A stretch of 27,493 nucleotides of DNA. Origin: a virus. The position numbers were made by a program, and so were the translations under genes. The notes beneath the pieces are model-generated. The model did no database searches and was not told where the DNA came from. It saw only the letters and a list, made by a program, of their open reading frames with translations. The stretch is from positions 1 through 27,493 of the IMG/VR virus record IMGVR_UViG_3300035189_000030. One strand, 5' to 3'. Of the stretch, positions 23,301 to 27,493 are shown one piece after another (within the stretch, counting starts at the first letter, position 1; every line of letters starts with the position of its first letter).

Positions 23301-23421
23301 GGGAGATGCCAAGGATCCGCAGCAGTTTGTTCAGCAGTTGCTGCCTTTGATGCAGCGCGCACTCAGTGACGCCGCGCAGCAGGAAGCCAGGCGCAATCTT
23401 TACGACGATGCTCATACATAA
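20320..23421 (+). CDS. Tail tape measure protein
   Basis: This 1033-residue protein sets tail length and enters the host envelope during DNA delivery. The N-terminal half is a helical tape measure (LKKQGVEVRNLAKAYQTMEQ; the family domain spans about residues 150-400). A hydrophobic stretch lies near 505-540. Residues about 645-730 form an Arg- then Pro-rich linker. A Gly-zipper membrane-like segment lies near 780-835 (GTMAGAAAGAAIGSVVPIIG within it). The C-terminus 'VTVEGDAKDPQQFVQQLLPLMQRAL...QEARRNLYDD' is typical of R-pyocin-type tape measures. It is the longest gene in the window. Confidence 0.92.
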   Translation: MANKLALGLVIGGAVSSTVGTAFKDVQGRIKQLEAQGTKARVLQRTIGDTIRLREEWKKANDSGAAGASTLLRKLESNLSTLKKQGVEVRNLAKAYQTMEQVARKADLKATGYSQIKEGKEGLTGTLGRAAAATALIAIPTKVSANYQTQIRQMALWAHTAGTDAEQQMADKISEVAAKKGMGQQALARAVGGLIEKGIDWEESVDYAPLIADLVDGQGMEAETIATLFSAFKEAGVKKEDMGAMLGQVAAAGDIGAFGPKDMAKYMPALLGTIKRLGMEGPEAVRFLGASLQSQFSQTQDAAAAATNMNNLLNAVISSTSQERFAKQGYDLAGSILAATKSGKASNPVEAFIMLSEQLIQKQDPATAKKVAALKAKIKASKDGSAEEEQAMVALIQAAGLANIVSDQSASDGLLAQIKYGNTIKDNMNTIKETDGKAKIEADAAKARETSNSKWSAATSSMEATMTSLGDALRPLTDLAADGLTKVGNSMAGLANEFPKIVSGTTVAIGAIGAAVAAFQTFKIGKGLLNLARGGLGGKSVGVQKVFVTNADSGGGEGGIKGKAGTALSVVEKGLKAVAAVRGKESLEEGADPRAGGFDPVATGLDVVSMIQDAVGAEGGAESAGGGDGGVRRVFVVNMASMGGMGDRRPGRRRNRNPPTSRPSRRRPAAPPRPPRPAGPVQASPAAPRSSVPPRSPVVRPLPPPVTVPSPASRPPAPVPRPPAVPSPGRQMLTSVAGGVGKVGKAVKAVPGASLVEAGSMVLNTYLTAETQDEKAQGYGEAAGTLAGTMAGAAAGAAIGSVVPIIGTAIGGMVGAYLGSMGGQQLGGWAGLSMFGSDKPKEPAAPITPMLLAPRPGPAVPSLATMANSFARQPAAIVVEAAPAAPAVPDIGTAVAPVSPVARPLIQAASAPVNRIVDSQTRRQPLIAASAPKPAAPMMMPMGPALGDVTRSLAAPAATKPANLVIQTPAAPKPDPARVDQKFSYSLSMPVTVEGDAKDPQQFVQQLLPLMQRALSDAAQQEARRNLYDDAHT

Positions 23422-23430
23422 GGAGAGACC

Positions 23431-24276
23431 ATGGAGTACCTGGAGCAGATGCAATCGGGCTTCAAATACCTAGTCAGCGCGGGCGAGGCGGGCCGACGCA
23501 GCTTGGACGGGATGCTCGGGCCGGTGAACGGCGCGATCAGCGAAATCACTGGCGCCGCCGCTGAACTTGAAAATGTGCCGTTCATTCCCGACGGTGTCGG
23601 GGAAAAGCTGCAGCGGGTGATGCGGGGCGTTGGCGCGGCCCAGGCCAAGGTCGGCGCCGTGGTGGAAACTTACAGCCGCGCTTCACGTGCGGCGTCGCAG
23701 ATTGACGAACGCCTGGGCGTGCTGAAGGAACAGGCCGCGAAAGCGGGCGCCGCGATCAATCAGGTCGCAGGCAAGGTCAGCCCATCGCTGGCAAACATCT
23801 TTCCGACTGAAGCGCTGGGGCTGTCACAGACGCCGCTCGCTGAGGCCGTGAAGCCGTTCCCGCACCTGCTGATCATCCAACCGCTCAAGCCCAACACCCA
23901 ACCGTACTACTTCAACCTGGATACGGCAGCCTTTGATGAACTGCGCCGGCAGACGGAGTTTCGCTGGGCCTCGCAAGAGCGCCTTAGTCGCCGGCCGGCG
24001 CAGCAAGCCATTGGGATGGGTGAAGAAAAAATGACCCTCAAGGGCTCAATCTTTCCCGGCTTCAAGGGAGGACTCAAGCAACTGGATACCCTGCGCAGTA
24101 TCGGTGCCCAGTTGCTTCCGCTAACGCTCACCACGGGCTATGGGGAAGTGTTGGGCACCTGGTGCCTGAAGACTCTCGACGAAGAACAGAGCGCACTGCT
24201 GCAGGGCGGGATCCCGCGCAAGCAAGTATTTACGTTGGAGTTTGTACGCTATGGCGATGACCTGCAGAACGTCTGA
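23431..24276 (+). CDS. U: Tail protein U with helical N-terminal extension
   Basis: Residues about 143-281 match the P2 gpU family, a baseplate-hub-associated tail protein: PFPHLLIIQPLKPNTQPYYF, 'FRWASQERLSRRPAQQAIG', 'LKGSIFPGFKGGLKQLDTLR' and GYGEVLGTWCLKTLDEEQSA. The first roughly 140 residues are extra compared with P2 U (159 residues). They are helical and Ala-rich (VGAAQAKVGAVVETYSRASR), possibly a coiled coil touching the tape measure. The frame is continuous, so this is an extension or fusion rather than a frameshift. Confidence 0.85.
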   Translation: MEYLEQMQSGFKYLVSAGEAGRRSLDGMLGPVNGAISEITGAAAELENVPFIPDGVGEKLQRVMRGVGAAQAKVGAVVETYSRASRAASQIDERLGVLKEQAAKAGAAINQVAGKVSPSLANIFPTEALGLSQTPLAEAVKPFPHLLIIQPLKPNTQPYYFNLDTAAFDELRRQTEFRWASQERLSRRPAQQAIGMGEEKMTLKGSIFPGFKGGLKQLDTLRSIGAQLLPLTLTTGYGEVLGTWCLKTLDEEQSALLQGGIPRKQVFTLEFVRYGDDLQNV

Positions 24277-24457
24277 CGGCGACGTGCTGGATACCTTGTG
24301 CAATCAGTTTTATGGGCACCTGAACGGCACGGTGGAGGCAGTGCTGGCTCACAACCAAGGGCTGGCCGACCAGCCGCAACCACTCAAGGCTGGGCTGCTG
24401 ATTGTCTTCCCAGACCTGCCGCCGGTCACGGATGAAACGGTGCAACTGTGGGATTGA
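24251..24457 (+). CDS. X: Tail protein X (LysM-like)
   Basis: This 68-residue protein is similar in length to P2 gpX (67). The pattern CRTSDGDVLDTLCNQFYGH...VLAHNQGLADQPQPLKAGLLI followed by 'VFPDL' resembles a small LysM-like fold that bridges tube end and hub. ATG 24251 is chosen because GGAG at 24237-24240 lies ten bases upstream. An in-frame TTG at 24242 is too close to that site. It overlaps the end of U by 26 bases. Confidence 0.85.
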   Translation: MAMTCRTSDGDVLDTLCNQFYGHLNGTVEAVLAHNQGLADQPQPLKAGLLIVFPDLPPVTDETVQLWD

Positions 24458-24491
24458 TGGTTGTGAGTCAAACATTTGAGTAGCTGTTCAT

Positions 24492-24530
24492 GACAAAGCC
24501 TCGCACTGCGGGGCTTTGTCGTTTCTAGGG
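24492..24530 (+). repeat. Second copy of hairpin-plus-RBS cassette, before D
   Basis: GACAAAGCCTCGC (24492-24504) pairs with GCGGGGCTTTGTC (24508-24520) as a 13-bp stem with one G-T pair and an ACT loop. TTTCTAGGG (24522-24530) follows as ribosome site of gene D. Positions 24495-24526 are nearly identical to the block before the sheath gene. The stem ends 17 bases before the D start, shorter than the 23 at the other copies. Confidence 0.7.
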
Positions 24531-24537
24531 TATTGAG

Positions 24538-25578
24538 ATGAAACCAACTTTTAGAATTGTTGCTGACGGGACCGATATCACGGCCCTGATCAATGACCGC
24601 CTGCTGTACCTGCGCACCGTCGATAAACCTGGCATGGAGTCGGATGACTTCGAGTTGCGTATCGATGACCGCGACGGTGCGGTGTCATTGCCCAAACGCG
24701 GTGCCGGCATTGAGATCTACCTGGGCTACGCCGGCAACAGTCTGACGCGCCTCGGCCGCTACGTCGTAGATGAGGTCGAAGCATCCGGCCCGCCGGACAC
24801 CATTGTGATTCGCGGTAAAGCCAGCGACATGCGTGGATCCGGCAAAACTACCCGCACCGGTAGTTGGGAAAACGTCACCCTCGCGCAGATCGTCGCTGAC
24901 GTGGCGGCTCGCAATGGCTGGCAACCGGTCTGTTCCATCACCACGGTAGTGCCCCGGGTCGACCAGATCGGCGAGTCCGACTTCAACTTCATCACTCGTC
25001 TGTCCAAACAATACGACTGCACCGCCAAGGTCGCTGACGGCAAGTTGCTGGTGATGCAGCGTCAGGCGGGCCAGAGCGCGAGTGGCAAAACCCTCGGTGT
25101 GGTCACCATCACGAAAAGCGACGTCAGCCGCTGGCAGTTTCGTTTCGCTGACCGAACCACGCAAAAGGCCGTCAAGACGCGCTACCAGAACAAGAAGAGC
25201 GGCGAGCTGGTGACCCTGGAGCTGGGAAACGATGACGCGCCGGAAGGCATGCCGCCGGTCCATACCGACCGACATATCCATCCCAACAAGTCAGCAGCGG
25301 AACAGGCTGCCAAGGCGCGGCTGAATGCGTTCAACCGTTCTACGGCAGCGGTTCGACTGGAGATGGTGGGGCGCACCGACCTGTTCGCCGAGCGCCACAT
25401 CAATGCGCAGGGCTTCAAGGACGGATTGGATGGGGACTTTCTCGTGGACTCGGTGGAACAGGTGTTCACCCAGGCCGGCTGGTCCACCACGGTCGAGTGT
25501 AATGCCGGTAAGAAAGGCAAAGCCAAGGCCAAAGGGAAGAAAGAGAAAAAGCCGCTCACCGTGCTGACGGTGCCGTGA
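24538..25578 (+). CDS. D: Baseplate hub protein D (late control D family)
   Basis: This 346-residue protein is of the gpD/gp27-like hub family. The N-terminal 'FRIVADGTDITALINDRLLYLRTVDKPG' region, DDFELRIDDRDG, the GAGIEIYLGYAGNSL strand and 'IRGKASDMRGSGKTTRTGSWENVTLAQIV' are typical (each shown in pieces). The end is a Lys-rich tail (KKGKAKAKGKKEKKP, about residues 325-339) that may contact nucleic acid or tape measure. P2 D has 387 residues. In R-pyocin order it follows X and precedes the endolysin, as here. Confidence 0.92.
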   Translation: MKPTFRIVADGTDITALINDRLLYLRTVDKPGMESDDFELRIDDRDGAVSLPKRGAGIEIYLGYAGNSLTRLGRYVVDEVEASGPPDTIVIRGKASDMRGSGKTTRTGSWENVTLAQIVADVAARNGWQPVCSITTVVPRVDQIGESDFNFITRLSKQYDCTAKVADGKLLVMQRQAGQSASGKTLGVVTITKSDVSRWQFRFADRTTQKAVKTRYQNKKSGELVTLELGNDDAPEGMPPVHTDRHIHPNKSAAEQAAKARLNAFNRSTAAVRLEMVGRTDLFAERHINAQGFKDGLDGDFLVDSVEQVFTQAGWSTTVECNAGKKGKAKAKGKKEKKPLTVLTVP

Positions 25579-25626
25579 TCGCTTAACGCACTTGCCCGAT
25601 CCGCAACGATAAACTCAGGAGGCGTC

Positions 25627-26190
25627 ATGCCCATCACCGAGCAACAACTTCAACGCATCATGCCCAACGCCCGCCGCCAAGCGGGCGTTTTTGTATCTGC
25701 CTTAAACGCAGCGATGACCAACAGGAAGATCGATACACCCAAGCGCCAGGCCGCATTCCTCGCCCAGGTCGGACACGAATCGGGTCAGCTGCAGTACGTA
25801 CGCGAACTGGGCAGCGATCAGTACCTCAGCAAATACGACACCGGCTCTCTGGCGGCCAAGCTCGGCAATACCCCGGAAGCCGATGGGGACGGTCAGCGTT
25901 ACCGTGGCCGTGGGTTGATCCAGATCACCGGGCACGATAACTACCTGCGCTGCAGTCTGGCGCTGTTCGGTGATGAACGATTGTTGCGCACACCGGAGCT
26001 GCTCGAGCAGCCGCAATGGGCGGCAGAGTCGGCGGCGTGGTTCTGGTCGGTGAACGGGTTGAATGCCCTAGCGGATCAGGAGCAGTTCAACACCATCACC
26101 CGTCGGATCAATGGCGGCCTCAACGGTCTGGAGGAACGCCTGCAGCTGTGGGCCAGGGCGAGGGCGGTGTTATGCGTCTCTTCGACCTGA
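25627..26190 (+). CDS. Endolysin, GH19 chitinase-like
   Basis: This 187-residue muramidase-type endolysin is of the glycoside hydrolase 19 fold. Glu51 in VGHESGQ and Glu60 in YVRELG, nine residues apart, fit the catalytic pair of phage GH19 endolysins. RYRGRGLIQITGHDNY (91-106) is the conserved substrate-binding signature, and WFWSVNGLNALADQ follows. No signal peptide is seen, so export depends on the holin at 4132. AGGAGG lies at 25617-25622. A perfect terminator-like hairpin lies within codons 14-22 (25668-25692). It overlaps the Rz gene by 19 bases. Confidence 0.9.
   Translation: MPITEQQLQRIMPNARRQAGVFVSALNAAMTNRKIDTPKRQAAFLAQVGHESGQLQYVRELGSDQYLSKYDTGSLAAKLGNTPEADGDGQRYRGRGLIQITGHDNYLRCSLALFGDERLLRTPELLEQPQWAAESAAWFWSVNGLNALADQEQFNTITRRINGGLNGLEERLQLWARARAVLCVSST
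25668..25692 (+). terminator. Terminator-like hairpin inside the endolysin gene
   Basis: CGCCCGC (25668-25674) pairs perfectly with GCGGGCG (25681-25687) around CGCCAA, then TTTTT (25688-25692). Structurally it is a complete intrinsic terminator, but it lies about 40 bases inside the endolysin coding sequence. It might attenuate lysis gene transcription when translation or antitermination is weak, or be a coincidence of codons for NARRQAGVF. Confidence 0.5.
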
Positions 26191-26720
26191 TCCCTGCGCA
26201 GTTCCGTATCGCTGCTACCGGCGTGCTGTTGTTGATGGTGGGCGCCGGATCTGCGGCGTTGGCCTGGACTGCGCAGGACTGGCGTTATGGCCTTGTGTTG
26301 GAGCGCCAGGCCCGGCTGCAGGCGGACACCCTCAACGAGATATCCAAAGCGTCTGCTGACCTGCAGCGCATCGAGCAGGAAAAACGCCTGGCCCTGGAAC
26401 TACGCCTGCAGAACAAAGACGAAACCCACCACAAGGAACTGACCGATGAGCAAACCAAGCAGGCTCGCCTGCGTGATCGCCTGGCTACTGCTGATCTGCG
26501 GCTGTCAGTCGTACACGCAGCCACCGAAATCACCGGCAACTGTGCAATGCCAACCACCCCCGCCTCCGGCCGCGTGGTTCATGGCACCACAAGAGCCCAA
26601 CTTGACCCAGCGCATGCTCAACGAATTATCGGAATCACCGATACCGGCGACCAAGGATTGATTGCGCTTAAAGCTTGTCAAGCTTACGTTACGACGATAT
26701 CCCTCCGGCACCATGAATGA
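26172..26720 (+). CDS. Rz: Rz-like inner-membrane spanin
   Basis: This 182-residue i-spanin links the inner membrane to Rz1 in the outer membrane and fuses them in the final lysis step. One membrane helix is visible at about residues 12-32 (FRIAATGVLLLMVGAGSAAL), followed by a long periplasmic coiled-coil region (about 38-112, ERQARLQADTLNEISKASAD and onward, rich in Lys/Glu/Gln). ATG 26172 is chosen because the upstream extension in this frame is only the endolysin read in another frame. The stop directly abuts the stop of the opposite-strand gene at 26721. Confidence 0.8.
   Translation: MRLFDLIPAQFRIAATGVLLLMVGAGSAALAWTAQDWRYGLVLERQARLQADTLNEISKASADLQRIEQEKRLALELRLQNKDETHHKELTDEQTKQARLRDRLATADLRLSVVHAATEITGNCAMPTTPASGRVVHGTTRAQLDPAHAQRIIGITDTGDQGLIALKACQAYVTTISLRHHE
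26446..26661 (+). CDS. Rz1: Rz1-like outer-membrane lipoprotein spanin, nested in Rz
   Basis: This 71-residue reading frame lies wholly within Rz in the +1 frame, as Rz1 does in lambda. It starts with a short signal sequence (residues 1-19, SRLACVIAWLLLICG) ending in an LICGC lipobox, so Cys20 should be lipidated. The mature part is Pro-rich (CQPPPPPAAW), as in Rz1 proteins. These features, not just an open frame, support it as a real gene. Confidence 0.78.
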   Translation: MSKPSRLACVIAWLLLICGCQSYTQPPKSPATVQCQPPPPPAAWFMAPQEPNLTQRMLNELSESPIPATKD

Positions 26721-27257
26721 TTACTTTAAGCTAGGGCTAAACTTAATAGGGTTTTTTATATATGGTCTGGTGGTTTGCTCTATTAACGTATCTTTCCCAA
26801 GGGCGAGCGCGCAATTAGTAAGGGTGAGTGAAAGTATCATCACGATTAATGTCATGATTTGCTGGCTGTTGATCGTAATAATATCAGTGGTAAGCCCTAA
26901 TACTAAAACTCCAAGTGTTGCACCTAAGCCAGTTCTGGTGATAGTAAGAAATCCTGCTCCTACTTCTGCGATGTTTTTATGGATAAAATTAAAGGTGTCT
27001 ATGCTTTTGTCAGAGCTGAACCGTATACCATACTTAATGATAAATACTAGGGCGTAAGGAGCAATAAGATATGCCGAGTACTGAATTAGTGGGCCGATTG
27101 CAAGGAGACCTTGTACGATTTCATTAACATCTTTTTCGGTAGAGCTAAAGAATACAGTCGGTAGAGTTCCCAATAGAGATGCTAAGATAAATTCGCTTGG
27201 AAATTTACTTATTAAAGCAATCGTATCCCTTTTGAAATTGCTAGGTTTTTTGTTCAT
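26721..27257 (-). CDS. Unknown four-helix membrane protein, probable moron
   Basis: This 178-residue protein is encoded opposite to the late genes. About four membrane segments are visible at residues 22-38, 50-78, 101-122 and 132-153, with a basic N-terminus (MNKKPSNFKRD) and a short polar C-terminus. I recognise no family. The gene is markedly AT-rich: sampled 60-base lines hold about 37-47% G+C, while flanking late genes are richer, which suggests later acquisition. ATG 27257 is preceded by a weak GGGG ribosome site. The frame extends to 27329, but that part covers the hairpin at 27306-27342. Such isolated prophage membrane genes often alter the host surface or block other phages; that is inference. 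Confidence 0.65.
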   Translation of the reverse strand: MNKKPSNFKRDTIALISKFPSEFILASLLGTLPTVFFSSTEKDVNEIVQGLLAIGPLIQYSAYLIAPYALVFIIKYGIRFSSDKSIDTFNFIHKNIAEVGAGFLTITRTGLGATLGVLVLGLTTDIITINSQQIMTLIVMILSLTLTNCALALGKDTLIEQTTRPYIKNPIKFSPSLK

Positions 27258-27296
27258 TGGCGAGATCCCCGAGGGTGCGCGATGAAATGATTTTGT

Positions 27297-27342
27297 AAAA
27301 AGGAACGAGCCGGATGGATGCGTCAACATTCATACCGGCTCG
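27297..27342 (-). terminator. Minus-strand hairpin upstream of membrane gene
   Basis: CGAGCCGG (27306-27313) and CCGGCTCG (27335-27342) are perfect arms. Inner ATGGATG and CATTCAT extend the pairing with one mismatch and a bulge. Read leftward, the stem is followed by TTCCTTTTT (complement of 27297-27305), so it works as a terminator only on the minus strand. It could shield the membrane gene from transcription entering from the right, or act as an attenuator in its leader. Confidence 0.35.
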
Positions 27343-27416
27343 CCAAACCCGCAGACCAACCCTGCAAGCCCGGCCATGGCTCCTGCCTTGTGCACAAAGC
27401 ACGGCGAGCCTAGCAC

Positions 27417-27432
27417 CTGTTCATCCATACAG
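27417..27432 (+). promoter_or_regulatory. LexA-type SOS box before methylase
   Basis: CTGTTCATCCATACAG has the exact CTG-N10-CAG form of LexA sites. With the flanking TA it matches 14 of 20 positions of the enterobacterial consensus. The half CATACAGTA is almost ideal. It ends 16 bases before the methylase ATG, where bound repressor would block transcription. A perfect palindrome TTGTGCACAA (27388-27397) lies 20 bases upstream. No strong -35/-10 pair can be named. Confidence 0.62.
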
Positions 27433-27448
27433 TAAAGGTCTTGCACCC

Positions 27449-27493
27449 ATGTCCACACCCATCGTCCCTTGGATGGGCGGTAAACGCCGTCTG
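27449..27493 (+). CDS. DNA adenine methylase, D12 class (5' fragment)
   Basis: Only the first 15 codons are inside the window: MSTPIVPWMGGKRRL. The PW-x-GGK-RRL start is the conserved N-terminal motif of Dam-like D12-class N6-adenine methyltransferases, where it forms part of the S-adenosylmethionine site. AAAGG at 27434-27438 lies ten bases before ATG 27449. Phage methylases of this type protect phage DNA or change GATC marking. The rest of the protein lies beyond the right edge, so completeness is unknown. Confidence 0.72.
   Translation, partial: MSTPIVPWMGGKRRL

Noticed and set aside
26714-27057. Plus-strand ORF opposite the membrane gene, also hydrophobic
   Set aside because: It has no clear ribosome site and starts within the Rz end. 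The minus-strand frame is longer and gives regular membrane segments with a basic N-terminus. Hydrophobicity on the opposite strand can arise by complementarity.
1-27493. CRISPR arrays, insertion sequences, rRNA, integrase, attachment sites
   Set aside because: No regularly spaced repeat-spacer array, transposase, ribosomal RNA, integrase or att-like duplicated end could be seen in the window.

Overview
The window is a large part of a temperate-phage genome (prophage) from a pseudomonad, most likely the Pseudomonas fluorescens/putida group. The evidence is the fairly GC-rich coding sequence, GGAG-type ribosome sites, and a tail module with the same gene order as the R-type pyocin cluster of P. 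aeruginosa. No integrase, repressor or attachment site lies inside the window, so both ends of the element are missing.

Layout. 1-304: a leader with palindromes and a doubtful partial ORF. 305-3607: an early operon with a CII-type regulator, a DksA-like zinc-finger protein, a TOPRIM primase/VapE-type helicase fusion and a Q-like antiterminator, all overlapping. 3608-4131: a gene-free switch region. It holds a cluster of CTGTCCCAC sites, an 11-bp tandem repeat array, a weak promoter candidate and an intrinsic terminator directly before the holin. 4132-4476: holin. 4477-4681: short repeats and a hairpin, a candidate packaging site. 4682-12510: a lambda-type head module (small and large terminase, head-tail joiner W, portal, ClpP-like protease, decoration protein, major capsid protein, FII-type joiner, Z-type protein). 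12503-25578: a contractile P2/R-pyocin-type tail (unknown tail-completion candidate, V, small unknown, W, J, I, fibre, fibre chaperone, sheath, tube, E with a frameshifted E', tape measure, U, X, D). 25627-26720: GH19 endolysin, Rz and nested Rz1. 26721-27257: an AT-rich minus-strand gene for a four-helix membrane protein, probably a moron. 27417-27493: a LexA-type box followed by the first 15 codons of a D12-class DNA adenine methylase.

How it works together. The early operon handles regulation and replication and ends with a Q-like protein whose likely target is the adjacent promoter/terminator pair at about 4006-4112. Late transcription would then run through the head, tail and lysis genes. 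Several intrinsic-terminator hairpins lie inside this late operon in the sense direction (10497, 13610, 18065, 18113, 24492, 25668), which makes sense if late transcription is antiterminated. Lysis genes flank the structural genes, holin first and endolysin/spanins last, as in R-pyocin clusters. The most unusual points are the lambda-head/R-pyocin-tail hybrid, the repeat arrays before the late genes, repeated hairpin-plus-RBS cassettes before structural genes, an apparent +1 rather than -1 frameshift in the tail chaperone gene, a terminator-like hairpin inside the endolysin coding sequence, the membrane moron, and the LexA box before the methylase.
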